From assembly GCA_023415475.1 (NCBI GenBank), contig JAEZKL010000130.1, positions 1 to 64,000 of the forward strand: a DNA stretch of 64,000 bases, read 5' to 3'. The translations under genes and the position numbers were made by a program. Shown here piece after piece: positions 56,911-64,000 of this stretch. Position 1 is the stretch's first letter. Each line of letters starts with the position of its first letter. The notes beneath the pieces were generated by a model. The model had not been told where the DNA came from, ran no database searches, and worked only from the letters and a program-made list of their open reading frames with translations. This DNA is from Bacillota bacterium (GTDB taxonomy: Bacteria; Bacillota; Clostridia; Lachnospirales; Lachnospiraceae).

Positions 56911-57165
56911 ATGAGTGCATCAGCGTCTATAAAGCTTTGCGACGATGCCATAAAGACAGTATCAGCAATCCGCTCCAAGCTTGGTGCTGCTCAAAACCGC
57001 TTAGAACACACTATAGCGAACCTGGATAATACCGCTGAGAATCTGCAAAGTTCTGAAAGCATAATTCGCGATACTGATATCGCTAAGGCAATGGTCGAAT
57101 ATGTGAAAGCAAGTATCTTAGAACAGATTGGGCAGGCAATGCTATCTCAAACAAATAAGGTAAGG
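56911..57165 (+). pseudogene. Flagellin C-terminal remnant
   Basis: The frame reads DDAIKTVSAIRSKLGAAQNR, LEHTIANLDNTAENLQSSES, IIRDTDIAKAMVEYVKASIL and EQIGQAMLSQTNK. This is the conserved flagellin C-terminal D0/D1 domain. The N-terminal and middle flagellin parts are missing, no ribosome-binding site precedes it, and the normal C-terminal end is replaced by a hairpin and unrelated sequence. It is a decayed fragment on the plus strand between kbl and a chemoreceptor gene. Intact flagellin must lie elsewhere if the cell swims. Confidence 0.85.
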
Positions 57166-57201
57166 ATAACAGCATTCCATAATGCATATTATCCTTACCT
57201 T
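57157..57201 (-). terminator. Terminator of the second chemoreceptor gene
   Basis: A perfect 13-bp stem (57157-57169 with 57189-57201) precedes TTTGTTTG on the minus strand, 42 bp past the stop at 57243. It also cuts into the flagellin remnant. Confidence 0.7.
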
Positions 57202-57242
57202 AGCTATTTATTGATATTCTACGACTGGCTCTTTCTCTCTTC

Positions 57243-59234
57243 TTACATCTTAAACTTTGATATGGATTTTTGCATGTCTTCTGCTAATCCGGACAGGCTC
57301 TCACTGGAGTTTGCAATCTCATTCATGGATGAGGTTTGCTCTTCAATCGACGCGGTAGCCTCCTGCGTACCTGCTGCATTCTCCTCAGAGATAGCAGACA
57401 GATTCTGAATAATACCTACGATTTCATCCTTTTTGTTACCCATTTCCTTGCTTTGCTGATTCAGATAGTGAATTAATTTCTTTAGGTTTTCAATTGCTGC
57501 TGCGATACCCTCGAATTTCGTATTGGTAAAGTCAACACTGCTAGTCTGCTCTTTGAGGTTCTCACCGACCTCTGACATTGCTTGTACTGCATATTGACTC
57601 TTTCCGGTCAGCTCCTCAATATCCTTTATGATCTCTCCGGCAAAACGATTGGTCTGCTCTGCCAGCTTTCTTATTTCATCGGCCACTACTGCAAAGCCCT
57701 TTCCCTGCTCTCCGGCTCTTGCCGCCTCAATTGCTGCATTCAAGGCTAACAGATTCGTCTGACTGGCGATATTTAATATCATCTGGCTGGCATTATCAAT
57801 CTTATTTGCACTTTCGTTTGTTTCCAGGATGACATTACGTATCTCTGTCGCTGTCTTATTCGTGATATCAGTCTTCTGTATCAAGACAGTAAGAACATCA
57901 AGGCCTTCGCTCTTTTGTCTCTCCACTTCATCGGCCAGTCCGTTCAATTCTACAATAAGCTTCTGATCCTTCTCAATCAAGTCACCTAAGAGTTCGATTT
58001 CACCAGCACCCTTTTCGGTATCACTCGCCTGATCAGCAGCTCCCATAGCAATATCCTGTACTGCACTGGCTACTTCGTTTGCACTTTCTGCCGCTTGCTG
58101 AGTTGTTGCAGTAAGCTCCTCTGAGGCTGCCGCTATATGCTCAGCCGATTGAGCGATACTCTCAATCAAAGTTCTTAAGTTATCCTGAAGGACCAGGGTT
58201 GCATTAGCCATGATCCCTATTTCATCCGCTCGATTGAGGTACTTATTTGCTTTGTCATTATTCTCAGTAGTCATATCATATTGGGACATGCTGTTTAATA
58301 AATCAACCACATGGGTGATGGGCTTCGATATTGATCTGCCAAGAAGAAAAGCAATCACTACACCGGCAGCAATGAATATCACCGAGAACACAACTAATAA
58401 TAAAGTCATTTTATTGATCTCACTGGTAATCTGATTCTTAGGCGCCTTCAGGGCTAATACCCAGTCTGTATTCGGTATCATGGTAAGAGATGCTACGAAC
58501 TCTACACCCCTCAGGTTGTAGCGTATATTTCCTTCCTTTCTAACCCTGAATCCATCGAATTTGATACCAAAGTCTTTAAACTCTCCATTTTCCTCAATAT
58601 CTTTAATTACATTTCTTTGCTCCATTACGATCGTTTTATCATCGTGAGCATAAAATGTTCCGTCATTTCCAAGAATGAAGGCACTACCCTCTTCTCCGAA
58701 GGTCATACTATAGATGATTTCATTTAAAGCTGAACCATCTCTTCGTCCAATGAGTGCACCAATAATCTCATCGCCTGATTTAATTGGTGATGCATACATA
58801 ATAACGGTACTATTGGTTACTTTACTGACCAATACATCAGAAAAGCATGCTTGACCCAATAACGCTTTTTGTATATATTCTCGCTCGCTCAGATCCGCTT
58901 CCTCTCCACCGATTGCATACCTTGCAATACCTTCCGGGTTAACCACAGCCATATCAAGATATCCCAGTTCTTCGGCTTCTTTCGCCAGGATTTCCAACTG
59001 CTCCTCCAATGGCAGACCGCTAATTCGATTAGCAACCTGCCTCAATACCTCGGTTCGCAGCTGCAAACGGGCGTTTACATAATTCGCTCCCTGGATCGAG
59101 GCTTCCTTCAGTCCGTCTTCCACTTCATGAAAAGCCGTATTATGGCCTAATACAATTGATATTGTACCTAAACCACCAGTAACTAATAAAACAAGTACTC
59201 CGACAAATAGCGCAATTCTATTTGACAATTTCAT
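57243..59234 (-). CDS. Methyl-accepting chemotaxis protein with dCache-type sensor
   Basis: A 663-residue chemoreceptor. The first membrane segment is at about 7-28 and a dCache-type sensor follows to about 275 ([40 protein letters not shown]). The second membrane segment (about 280-300) leads into a HAMP domain. The signalling domain has [20 protein letters not shown] and [22 protein letters not shown] precedes the ATG. It stands alone downstream of a c-di-GMP-I riboswitch with a terminator. Confidence 0.93.
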   Translation of the reverse strand: MKLSNRIALFVGVLVLLVTGGLGTISIVLGHNTAFHEVEDGLKEASIQGANYVNARLQLRTEVLRQVANRISGLPLEEQLEILAKEAEELGYLDMAVVNPEGIARYAIGGEEADLSEREYIQKALLGQACFSDVLVSKVTNSTVIMYASPIKSGDEIIGALIGRRDGSALNEIIYSMTFGEEGSAFILGNDGTFYAHDDKTIVMEQRNVIKDIEENGEFKDFGIKFDGFRVRKEGNIRYNLRGVEFVASLTMIPNTDWVLALKAPKNQITSEINKMTLLLVVFSVIFIAAGVVIAFLLGRSISKPITHVVDLLNSMSQYDMTTENNDKANKYLNRADEIGIMANATLVLQDNLRTLIESIAQSAEHIAAASEELTATTQQAAESANEVASAVQDIAMGAADQASDTEKGAGEIELLGDLIEKDQKLIVELNGLADEVERQKSEGLDVLTVLIQKTDITNKTATEIRNVILETNESANKIDNASQMILNIASQTNLLALNAAIEAARAGEQGKGFAVVADEIRKLAEQTNRFAGEIIKDIEELTGKSQYAVQAMSEVGENLKEQTSSVDFTNTKFEGIAAAIENLKKLIHYLNQQSKEMGNKKDEIVGIIQNLSAISEENAAGTQEATASIEEQTSSMNEIANSSESLSGLAEDMQKSISKFKM

Positions 59235-59410
59235 ATCCGTTTTCTCCTTTTTTTAATATGTATCACATTGCTCTAAACTTTTTGCTATGAATAATAACAT
59301 AAAACGCATGATGTAATAAACAGGTGAGGTATCGCAAAGATGTTATGCTAAGATGTTGTACAAAATCAAGATTCGTATTTGGGGAATTAACTACTGAAGG
59401 CTGTTTTGAT

Positions 59411-59445
59411 CACAAAAAAAGAGCTGTGGTATACTTACCCACAGC
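59411..59445 (-). terminator. Riboswitch expression-platform terminator
   Basis: On the minus strand GCTGTGGGT pairs with ACCACAGC (59437-59445 with 59423-59430) and is followed by TCTTTTTTTG. It lies between the aptamer and the chemoreceptor ATG, so it probably serves as the switchable terminator. Confidence 0.8.
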
Positions 59446-59477
59446 AATAGACAGAAACCGTATTTCCGCTTTTCTTG

Positions 59478-59560
59478 CCTTGGCAACTGGACGATCATAG
59501 TTAACACCTTAGATTCACAGCTTTGCGTCCTTACTTTTCAGTAAGTTTGCTATTATCAAC
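59478..59560 (-). ncRNA. c-di-GMP-I (GEMM-I) riboswitch upstream of the dCache chemoreceptor
   Basis: The minus strand reads AGCAAACTTACT-GAAA-AGTAAG, GGACGCAAAGCT and a distal GTTGCCA, the GEMM-I signature in order. It closely matches the aptamer near 54083-54165. The intrinsic terminator at 59411-59445 follows it. The gap 59235-59410 shows no gene. Confidence 0.87.
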
Positions 59561-59688
59561 AACATTTAGCATTATATTATAAATTTCTGGCAGAATCAAG
59601 TAAATATTTGAAAATTTTTTTAGTTTGTTTCAACCTCTCATTACCAATATAAATCCCGGTCAAACAGCCCCCATTTAGTTAATTTTTG

Positions 59689-59717
59689 TTGTTTCAGGTA
59701 CCGTTCTATGCTATACT
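59689..59717 (+). promoter_or_regulatory. Promoter of sfsA
   Basis: TTGTTT (59689-59694) and TATACT (59712-59717) are 17 bp apart, 57 bp upstream of the TTG start. Confidence 0.5.
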
Positions 59718-59773
59718 CGTCCTATTCGCCAGAAGCATTACAAGCTTGCAAAAAGTACAGGGAGGGTCAGATT

Positions 59774-60460
59774 TTGAAATATACTAACGTGAGAAAGGCT
59801 ACCTTTCTTCAGCGGCCGAATCGTTTTATCGCTCATGTCCTCGTGGATGGCAAGGAAGAAATCGCCCATGTTAAGAATACAGGACGCTGCAGAGAAATCC
59901 TACAGGAGGGTACAGAGGTTATCATAGAGGAAGCTTCTAATAAAGAACGTAAGACAAAGTATTCTCTAATTGCAGCTTACAAGGGATATGTTTTAATTAA
60001 TATAGATTCCCAAATTCCGAATTCAGTAGTTTTTGAAGGTATAAAAGACAACCTCATTAAGGAGCTTCCTACGGTAACGAAGCTCGCCAGAGAGGTTGTC
60101 TATGGTAATTCCCGATTTGATCTATACTTTGAAGCAGGGGATCAAAAAGGGTTTATAGAAGTCAAAGGAGTAACTCTTGAAGCAGACGGTGTAGCGATGT
60201 TTCCTGACGCTCCCACACAACGGGGTACGAAGCATATCTATGAGATGATAAAGGCCGTTGAGGAAGGCTATTCCGGTTATATCTTCTTCCTGATTCAGAT
60301 GAAGGGTGTCAACTATTTCACACCGAACAGAATAAGAGATCCCGAATTAGCAGAGGCACTATCCATCGCTAAGGAAAAAGGAGTATCGGTTCTAGCATAT
60401 GACTCTGTAGTGACGAAGGACGGTATCATTCTTGGTGCACCGGTTAGAATACAATTATAA
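59774..60460 (+). CDS. sfsA: DNA/RNA nuclease SfsA
   Basis: The start is TTG at 59774, with GGAGGG 7 bp upstream; it gives (M)KYTNVRKATFLQRPNRF, the family N-terminus. The ATG at 59708 has no site. The 228-residue protein has the family blocks EIAHVKNTGRCREIL, YFEAGDQKGFIEVKGVTLE and MFPDAPTQRGTKHI. SfsA is a sugar-fermentation-associated protein, a nuclease in vitro. It ends 3 bp before the convergent oxidoreductase stop. Confidence 0.93.
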   Translation: MKYTNVRKATFLQRPNRFIAHVLVDGKEEIAHVKNTGRCREILQEGTEVIIEEASNKERKTKYSLIAAYKGYVLINIDSQIPNSVVFEGIKDNLIKELPTVTKLAREVVYGNSRFDLYFEAGDQKGFIEVKGVTLEADGVAMFPDAPTQRGTKHIYEMIKAVEEGYSGYIFFLIQMKGVNYFTPNRIRDPELAEALSIAKEKGVSVLAYDSVVTKDGIILGAPVRIQL

Positions 60461-60463
60461 GGG

Positions 60464-61372
60464 CTATTGAAATCTGGTCCAAATGACGGAAGAATCAATA
60501 TTCTTCAGATCCGGTGAACAGGTCCTTGCCATAGCTCCGGCCAGCTCCTCTGTGATCTCCTGAAGCCTCTTTTGTACTCCGGCAGCTCCTTCTGCGTTCA
60601 GATGAGTCATCAGCTCACGCCCTACCGAGACTGCAGTCGCTCCCAGTGCTAGTGCCTTAAAGACATCCATTCCGTTTGAAACTCCGCAATCTACAAAAAT
60701 AGGAATACTGTTATTCACAAGCTTAGCAATCTTCGGTAATATCATCAGTGGTGGGATTGCATAGCTTTGTATTCCATGATGATGTGAGATAACCATACCT
60801 TTCACCCCTGCCTCAAGGCATTTATCGGCATCGCGTTCACTCAGAACTCCTTTAATAATAAACGGCAGCTTCGTAGCCTTTACAAAATCTTTCATCTCAT
60901 CCAGTGTCTTCCCTGTCATCGGAAGACCCAATACCGTATCATATTGACCTCTGCTATTGAAGGCATGATCGATATCCATTCCTACTGCAATGCATCCACA
61001 TTGCTCTGCATGCTCCAGTTTACGATAGATATTCTTATTATCTGCATGGGGTTTGATAATTTTTATCGTCTTCGCCCCAGTCGCTGTAATTGCCTCCAGT
61101 TCAGACTCTTCTCCCATTCCGGTCCACATCACCGCATTTGCTGCAGCTGCTCCCCTTGCCATCTCCGACATACCACCGGGATGACAACTATTCAGATGAG
61201 ATAGCGCCGCCGTCATCACCGGAGTAGCAAAGGTTTCACCATATAATTCAAGAGTTGTGGTCGGGATTACGGAATCTATATGGCGCATTTCAATCAACAG
61301 CGAATCAAAATACTCGCGGGTAATCTGATTGGCATCTGCCGGATTCATATTTTGAGATATATTCTGCCTCAT
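60464..61372 (-). CDS. FMN-dependent alpha-hydroxy acid oxidase-like protein
   Basis: A 302-residue FMN_dh-type TIM barrel. FIIKGVL holds the Lys that contacts FMN; FVDCGVSNGMDVFKALALGA is the phosphate-binding part. The usual active-site block SNHGGRQ is replaced by SHHHGIQS, so the substrate-binding Arg is absent. This argues against plain lactate oxidation and for another alpha-hydroxy acid or an unknown role. AGGAGGACC precedes the ATG. It stands alone, between sfsA and an ArsR-type regulator gene. Confidence 0.8.
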   Translation of the reverse strand: MRQNISQNMNPADANQITREYFDSLLIEMRHIDSVIPTTTLELYGETFATPVMTAALSHLNSCHPGGMSEMARGAAAANAVMWTGMGEESELEAITATGAKTIKIIKPHADNKNIYRKLEHAEQCGCIAVGMDIDHAFNSRGQYDTVLGLPMTGKTLDEMKDFVKATKLPFIIKGVLSERDADKCLEAGVKGMVISHHHGIQSYAIPPLMILPKIAKLVNNSIPIFVDCGVSNGMDVFKALALGATAVSVGRELMTHLNAEGAAGVQKRLQEITEELAGAMARTCSPDLKNIDSSVIWTRFQ

Positions 61373-61510
61373 AAGGTCCTCCTGTTAGTTCACTTTTCTA
61401 ATCCATAGTTTACCTCAAACCAATCCGGGTATCCAATGGGTTATATTATATTTCTCATGGTCATTCTATTCCCTTTAATGACTAGATTACTGCATCATTC
61501 TTGAACGTTC

Positions 61511-62617
61511 TTATTGTTTTAGGAAATAATTCTGAAGATCCTCAAAATAGGTTGCCAGAACTTCCCGGTTCAAACTGTAGAACACCTTATTTGCATTGAC
61601 CTCAGCCTTTAACAAGCCTTCCTTTAATAATGAATTCACATGATAAGAGATCGTAGCCGTTGACAGCTGTAATTCATTGGCCAACTCTTTCCCATAGAAA
61701 GGCTTCTGACCTGCCAGCTCCAGGATATCTACTTTGCTCTTATCACTTAACAGCTTGCCGATATTAACAATATCTTCTTTCTTGATACTCTTGCCGGTAA
61801 GGATGAAATTCTCATTCATCATAATTCCGATTCGAAGGACTTCCTGCTTGGAGGAATCCTCTGCATCCATGGACAAGGCTACGCAGAAAGGCTGAAATAT
61901 GTGAGGAACAAGGATTGTACCAGCAGAACGTCTTTCCCAAGAGATATTCAGCTTCTCTTTAATGGTTTCGATAATATCGTTCTCTTTCTGAAAATCACTC
62001 CAATATTCATAAAAGTCCTCCTCAAGCTTACGAATGGAAGGCTGATGTCTACTGACAATCAGTTCAATCGTCTCTGCTAGTAAGCTGTGAACTTCATTAT
62101 AAAAGACTTCCTGATGATTAAATATCTTTATAATCTCCCATTTCACTTCATTTTCGAAGGAGGAACTCTCGAGAAAAGCAATAAGATCAGTAAGATTACT
62201 TAACTTCTCCTTTGATGTATTGAGATATTCCTCCGCATCGATTAAGCCTGCATAGCTCTGAACCTTTTTTTCCTCCCCCATGGCTCCGAGGGCCTGTGCA
62301 TAAGGTACAAGCTGTTTATTATAATCATGGAAATTCCAGAGGATCGATAAAGCTGCGTAGGTCATGAATTCGACATTCCGCTCTTTAAAAAGATATTCGA
62401 TACGTTCTTTTCTGTCTGAAAAGTGCGATTTCACATCAGCATAAATGGAATGAATGATGTGGTATCTCTCGTTATACTCCTCGATATTATTCTGATGTAA
62501 ATCAGCATATCTATCAAAGGTTTCCTTCATGTCATCCTTATTGATATAATAATATAGGAGCACAAAGGCTTCATCTACCAGATTAGCTCGCTGTAATATC
62601 TTCAACTTCTTCTCCAC
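61511..62617 (-). CDS. ArsR-type regulator with long N-terminal domain
   Basis: A GTG start at 62617 has GGAGG 8 bp upstream; a longer frame from 62638 lacks such a site. The 368-residue protein has an all-helical N-terminal region of about 280 residues without a known motif. The winged-helix domain of the ArsR/HTH_20 type follows near 285-350 (LAGQKPFYGKELANELQLST, ATISYHVNSLLKEGLL). Its start lies inside the MFS gene end (35-bp overlap). It probably controls the pair through the TGTTAGAT operator upstream of the transporter gene. Confidence 0.82.
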   Translation of the reverse strand: MEKKLKILQRANLVDEAFVLLYYYINKDDMKETFDRYADLHQNNIEEYNERYHIIHSIYADVKSHFSDRKERIEYLFKERNVEFMTYAALSILWNFHDYNKQLVPYAQALGAMGEEKKVQSYAGLIDAEEYLNTSKEKLSNLTDLIAFLESSSFENEVKWEIIKIFNHQEVFYNEVHSLLAETIELIVSRHQPSIRKLEEDFYEYWSDFQKENDIIETIKEKLNISWERRSAGTILVPHIFQPFCVALSMDAEDSSKQEVLRIGIMMNENFILTGKSIKKEDIVNIGKLLSDKSKVDILELAGQKPFYGKELANELQLSTATISYHVNSLLKEGLLKAEVNANKVFYSLNREVLATYFEDLQNYFLKQ

Positions 62618-63893
62618 TTGTATTATCCTCCACTTCATCCCGATTCATAGCAACAAACCGTTTCTTCCTGCATAGTACGGCGCTTACTATGATATCAATT
62701 ATACCTGCTATTAAGAATAATACTACAGTTGGGGTGAAACCTGCAAGTATACTTACCAGAAAAGATACAACCGGTATTGCCGCCACACAACAGGCACTGA
62801 ATATCGCAGATATCCGTGCGATATATTCTCCTTGAATATTTCTAATAAATTCAACATTACAGAAGGTTGAAAGTAAGGCTACGGCTGCTCCTACGACGAA
62901 GGAGGTTATTGATACCAGGATATATATCAGTATCTCGGAGGTAATAAAACTTCCTGTAATTACAAATGTAAGATAATAAACTCCGATGGAATATGCACTA
63001 AAGGATGCTATCTCTCGTTTACTCAGTTTATTGCTGATATAAGGATAGCTGGCTGCACCGACAATCATTCCGATGCTTATTGCAAATCCCAGAACCGATA
63101 GCATTATCTCATTTACCTTAAGTACCTCACTGATCAAGGGAGCCTGCAAACTGTTAAGCGGAACCAGCACGGCGTTTAGGAATACCGCCAGTAGTACAAA
63201 ATACCGCAGATTGGAATCGTTCTTCAGATAGGTGAAGCCTCCCTTTAAGCTGTGAAGGTATTCCTTGGTATTAATCCTTCCTCTTGCCAATTTCTCTTCC
63301 TTCACTCTTAACGTCATAATAATGATTGCTGACAGGAAAAAGGTCGCCATATCAATATAGATTGCTGTTGACAACGAAAACATTGAGATGATCACACCTG
63401 CCGCACCCAGACCAACCAGCTCCATCACACTACAGGCACTGGAGCTTAAGGAAAGTCCAAAAGAGTAATACTTTTTATCCAGGAGCTTCGGCAATAACGA
63501 GGATGAAGCAGGCCCTCTGAAGGCTTCTGCACTTGAGATGATTATCGTTGCCGCGAGCAACAGCCATTGATTTAAGAAGCCGAATAAAAATCCGGTCGCA
63601 ATAAAGCCAACACAGAGACCTCGAATGATATCGGTTACTATCATGATATGTTTTTTATTCTTTCCCTCAATTGCCGCTCCGGCAAAGGGTTGCAAAAAAA
63701 TCGTAGGTATTCGGTTCACCCCAAAAATAATTGCCGACCAGGCTGCACTCTGCGTAAGCTGATATACCAGCCAGGTCAGAGCTATACTGTCAATCGAATC
63801 TCCAAAACGATTGATCACAGCTGCTATGATTGTTTTCATATACTCCTTCTGTCTTAGTATCTGTCTGTATCCTACCTTTTTTTCCTCTTCCAT
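62583..63893 (-). CDS. MFS transporter, DHA3-like
   Basis: A 436-residue MFS transporter with about 12 hydrophobic segments. The early DSIDSIALTWLVYQLTQSA and LQPFAGAAIEGKNKKHIMIV are typical of the DHA3-like group (macrolide-type efflux, MefA relatives). The last 25 residues are acidic. GAAAGGGG precedes the ATG. It is translationally coupled to the ArsR-type regulator gene, so it is probably an efflux pump whose substrate releases the repressor. The substrate is unknown. Confidence 0.88.
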   Translation of the reverse strand: MEEEKKVGYRQILRQKEYMKTIIAAVINRFGDSIDSIALTWLVYQLTQSAAWSAIIFGVNRIPTIFLQPFAGAAIEGKNKKHIMIVTDIIRGLCVGFIATGFLFGFLNQWLLLAATIIISSAEAFRGPASSSLLPKLLDKKYYSFGLSLSSSACSVMELVGLGAAGVIISMFSLSTAIYIDMATFFLSAIIIMTLRVKEEKLARGRINTKEYLHSLKGGFTYLKNDSNLRYFVLLAVFLNAVLVPLNSLQAPLISEVLKVNEIMLSVLGFAISIGMIVGAASYPYISNKLSKREIASFSAYSIGVYYLTFVITGSFITSEILIYILVSITSFVVGAAVALLSTFCNVEFIRNIQGEYIARISAIFSACCVAAIPVVSFLVSILAGFTPTVVLFLIAGIIDIIVSAVLCRKKRFVAMNRDEVEDNTSGEEVEDITAS

Positions 63894-63940
63894 AATAATC
63901 CCCTTTCAATGTTAAGAATAAGTTCTTTCCATATATTTCT

Positions 63941-63994
63941 TGTTAGATACAAATCTAACATATTGTTCTATATTTGTCAATTATTTTGTTAGAT
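63941..63994 (-). promoter_or_regulatory. Promoter and operator of the MFS/ArsR operon
   Basis: TGTTAGAT and ATCTAACA form a perfect inverted repeat with a 4-bp spacer (63941-63960); a third TGTTAGAT lies at 63987-63994. On the minus strand TTGACA (63975-63980) and TAGATT (63952-63957) are 17 bp apart. The inverted repeat covers the -10 box, as expected for an ArsR-type repressor. Confidence 0.75.
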
Positions 63995-64000
63995 AATCTT

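Noticed and set aside
59774..60460. ATG start of sfsA at 59708
   Set aside because: It lacks a ribosome-binding site and overlaps the -10 box; the TTG at 59774 has GGAGGG and the family N-terminus.

Overview
The window looks like chromosome of a low-GC, Gram-positive, motile anaerobe of the Lachnospiraceae (Lachnoclostridium or Anaerocolumna type). The evidence is strong GGAGG ribosome-binding sites, lipoprotein-type solute-binding proteins, YesMN-type two-component systems, many intracellular glycoside hydrolases, c-di-GMP-I riboswitches in front of chemotaxis receptors, and a trace of flagellin. No rRNA, tRNA, CRISPR array or intact transposase was found. This is read from the sequence alone; no database search was possible.

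Layout. (1) 0-26 kb, carbohydrate and peptide uptake: an AraC regulator divergent from a signal-less GH10 xylanase; a GH25 muramidase with three SH3 domains; a GH2 beta-glucuronidase-like enzyme behind a sugar ABC transporter, divergent from a YesM/YesN-type two-component system; a five-gene Opp/Dpp transporter; a C39-like cysteine peptidase; a sugar isomerase/epimerase; a TolB-like propeller; a GH29 fucosidase. (2) 24-38 kb, a mixed and partly decayed stretch: a large Ig-like surface protein; an ABC-F ATPase with a long leader holding a small ORF and two tandem terminators; scraps of several genes; an XRE/DUF2975 pair; an L,D-transpeptidase; a GNAT enzyme; an S41 peptidase lipoprotein; unusual hairpin and direct-repeat clusters. 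(3) 38.4-48.5 kb, a RiPP (modified peptide) locus. It has a Nif11-type precursor, a second Cys-rich precursor candidate, an ECF sigma factor, a radical SAM/SPASM maturase, and an export operon of a substrate-binding lipoprotein, HlyD adaptor, C39-peptidase ABC exporter and second ABC transporter. A NarL-type two-component system lies next to it. (4) 51-59.5 kb, a c-di-GMP-controlled signalling block: two chemotaxis receptors and a KASIII-like enzyme under two c-di-GMP-I riboswitches, flanking the tdh-kbl threonine degradation operon and a flagellin remnant. (5) 59.7-64 kb: sfsA, an FMN-dependent alpha-hydroxy acid oxidase-like gene, and an MFS transporter/ArsR regulator pair with an evident operator.

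How the parts fit. The most unusual unit is the RiPP locus. The sigma factor, Cys-rich protein and Nif11 peptide read one way, toward the convergent maturase gene; that gene diverges from the export operon, with an 18-bp perfect palindrome between them. The expected route is induction, thioether-type modification of Cys-containing cores, cleavage after a Gly-Gly-like motif by the C39 domain, and export. The target residues and product are unknown. The second notable unit is the pair of matching c-di-GMP riboswitches, which tie two chemoreceptors and a KASIII-like enzyme to the same second messenger.
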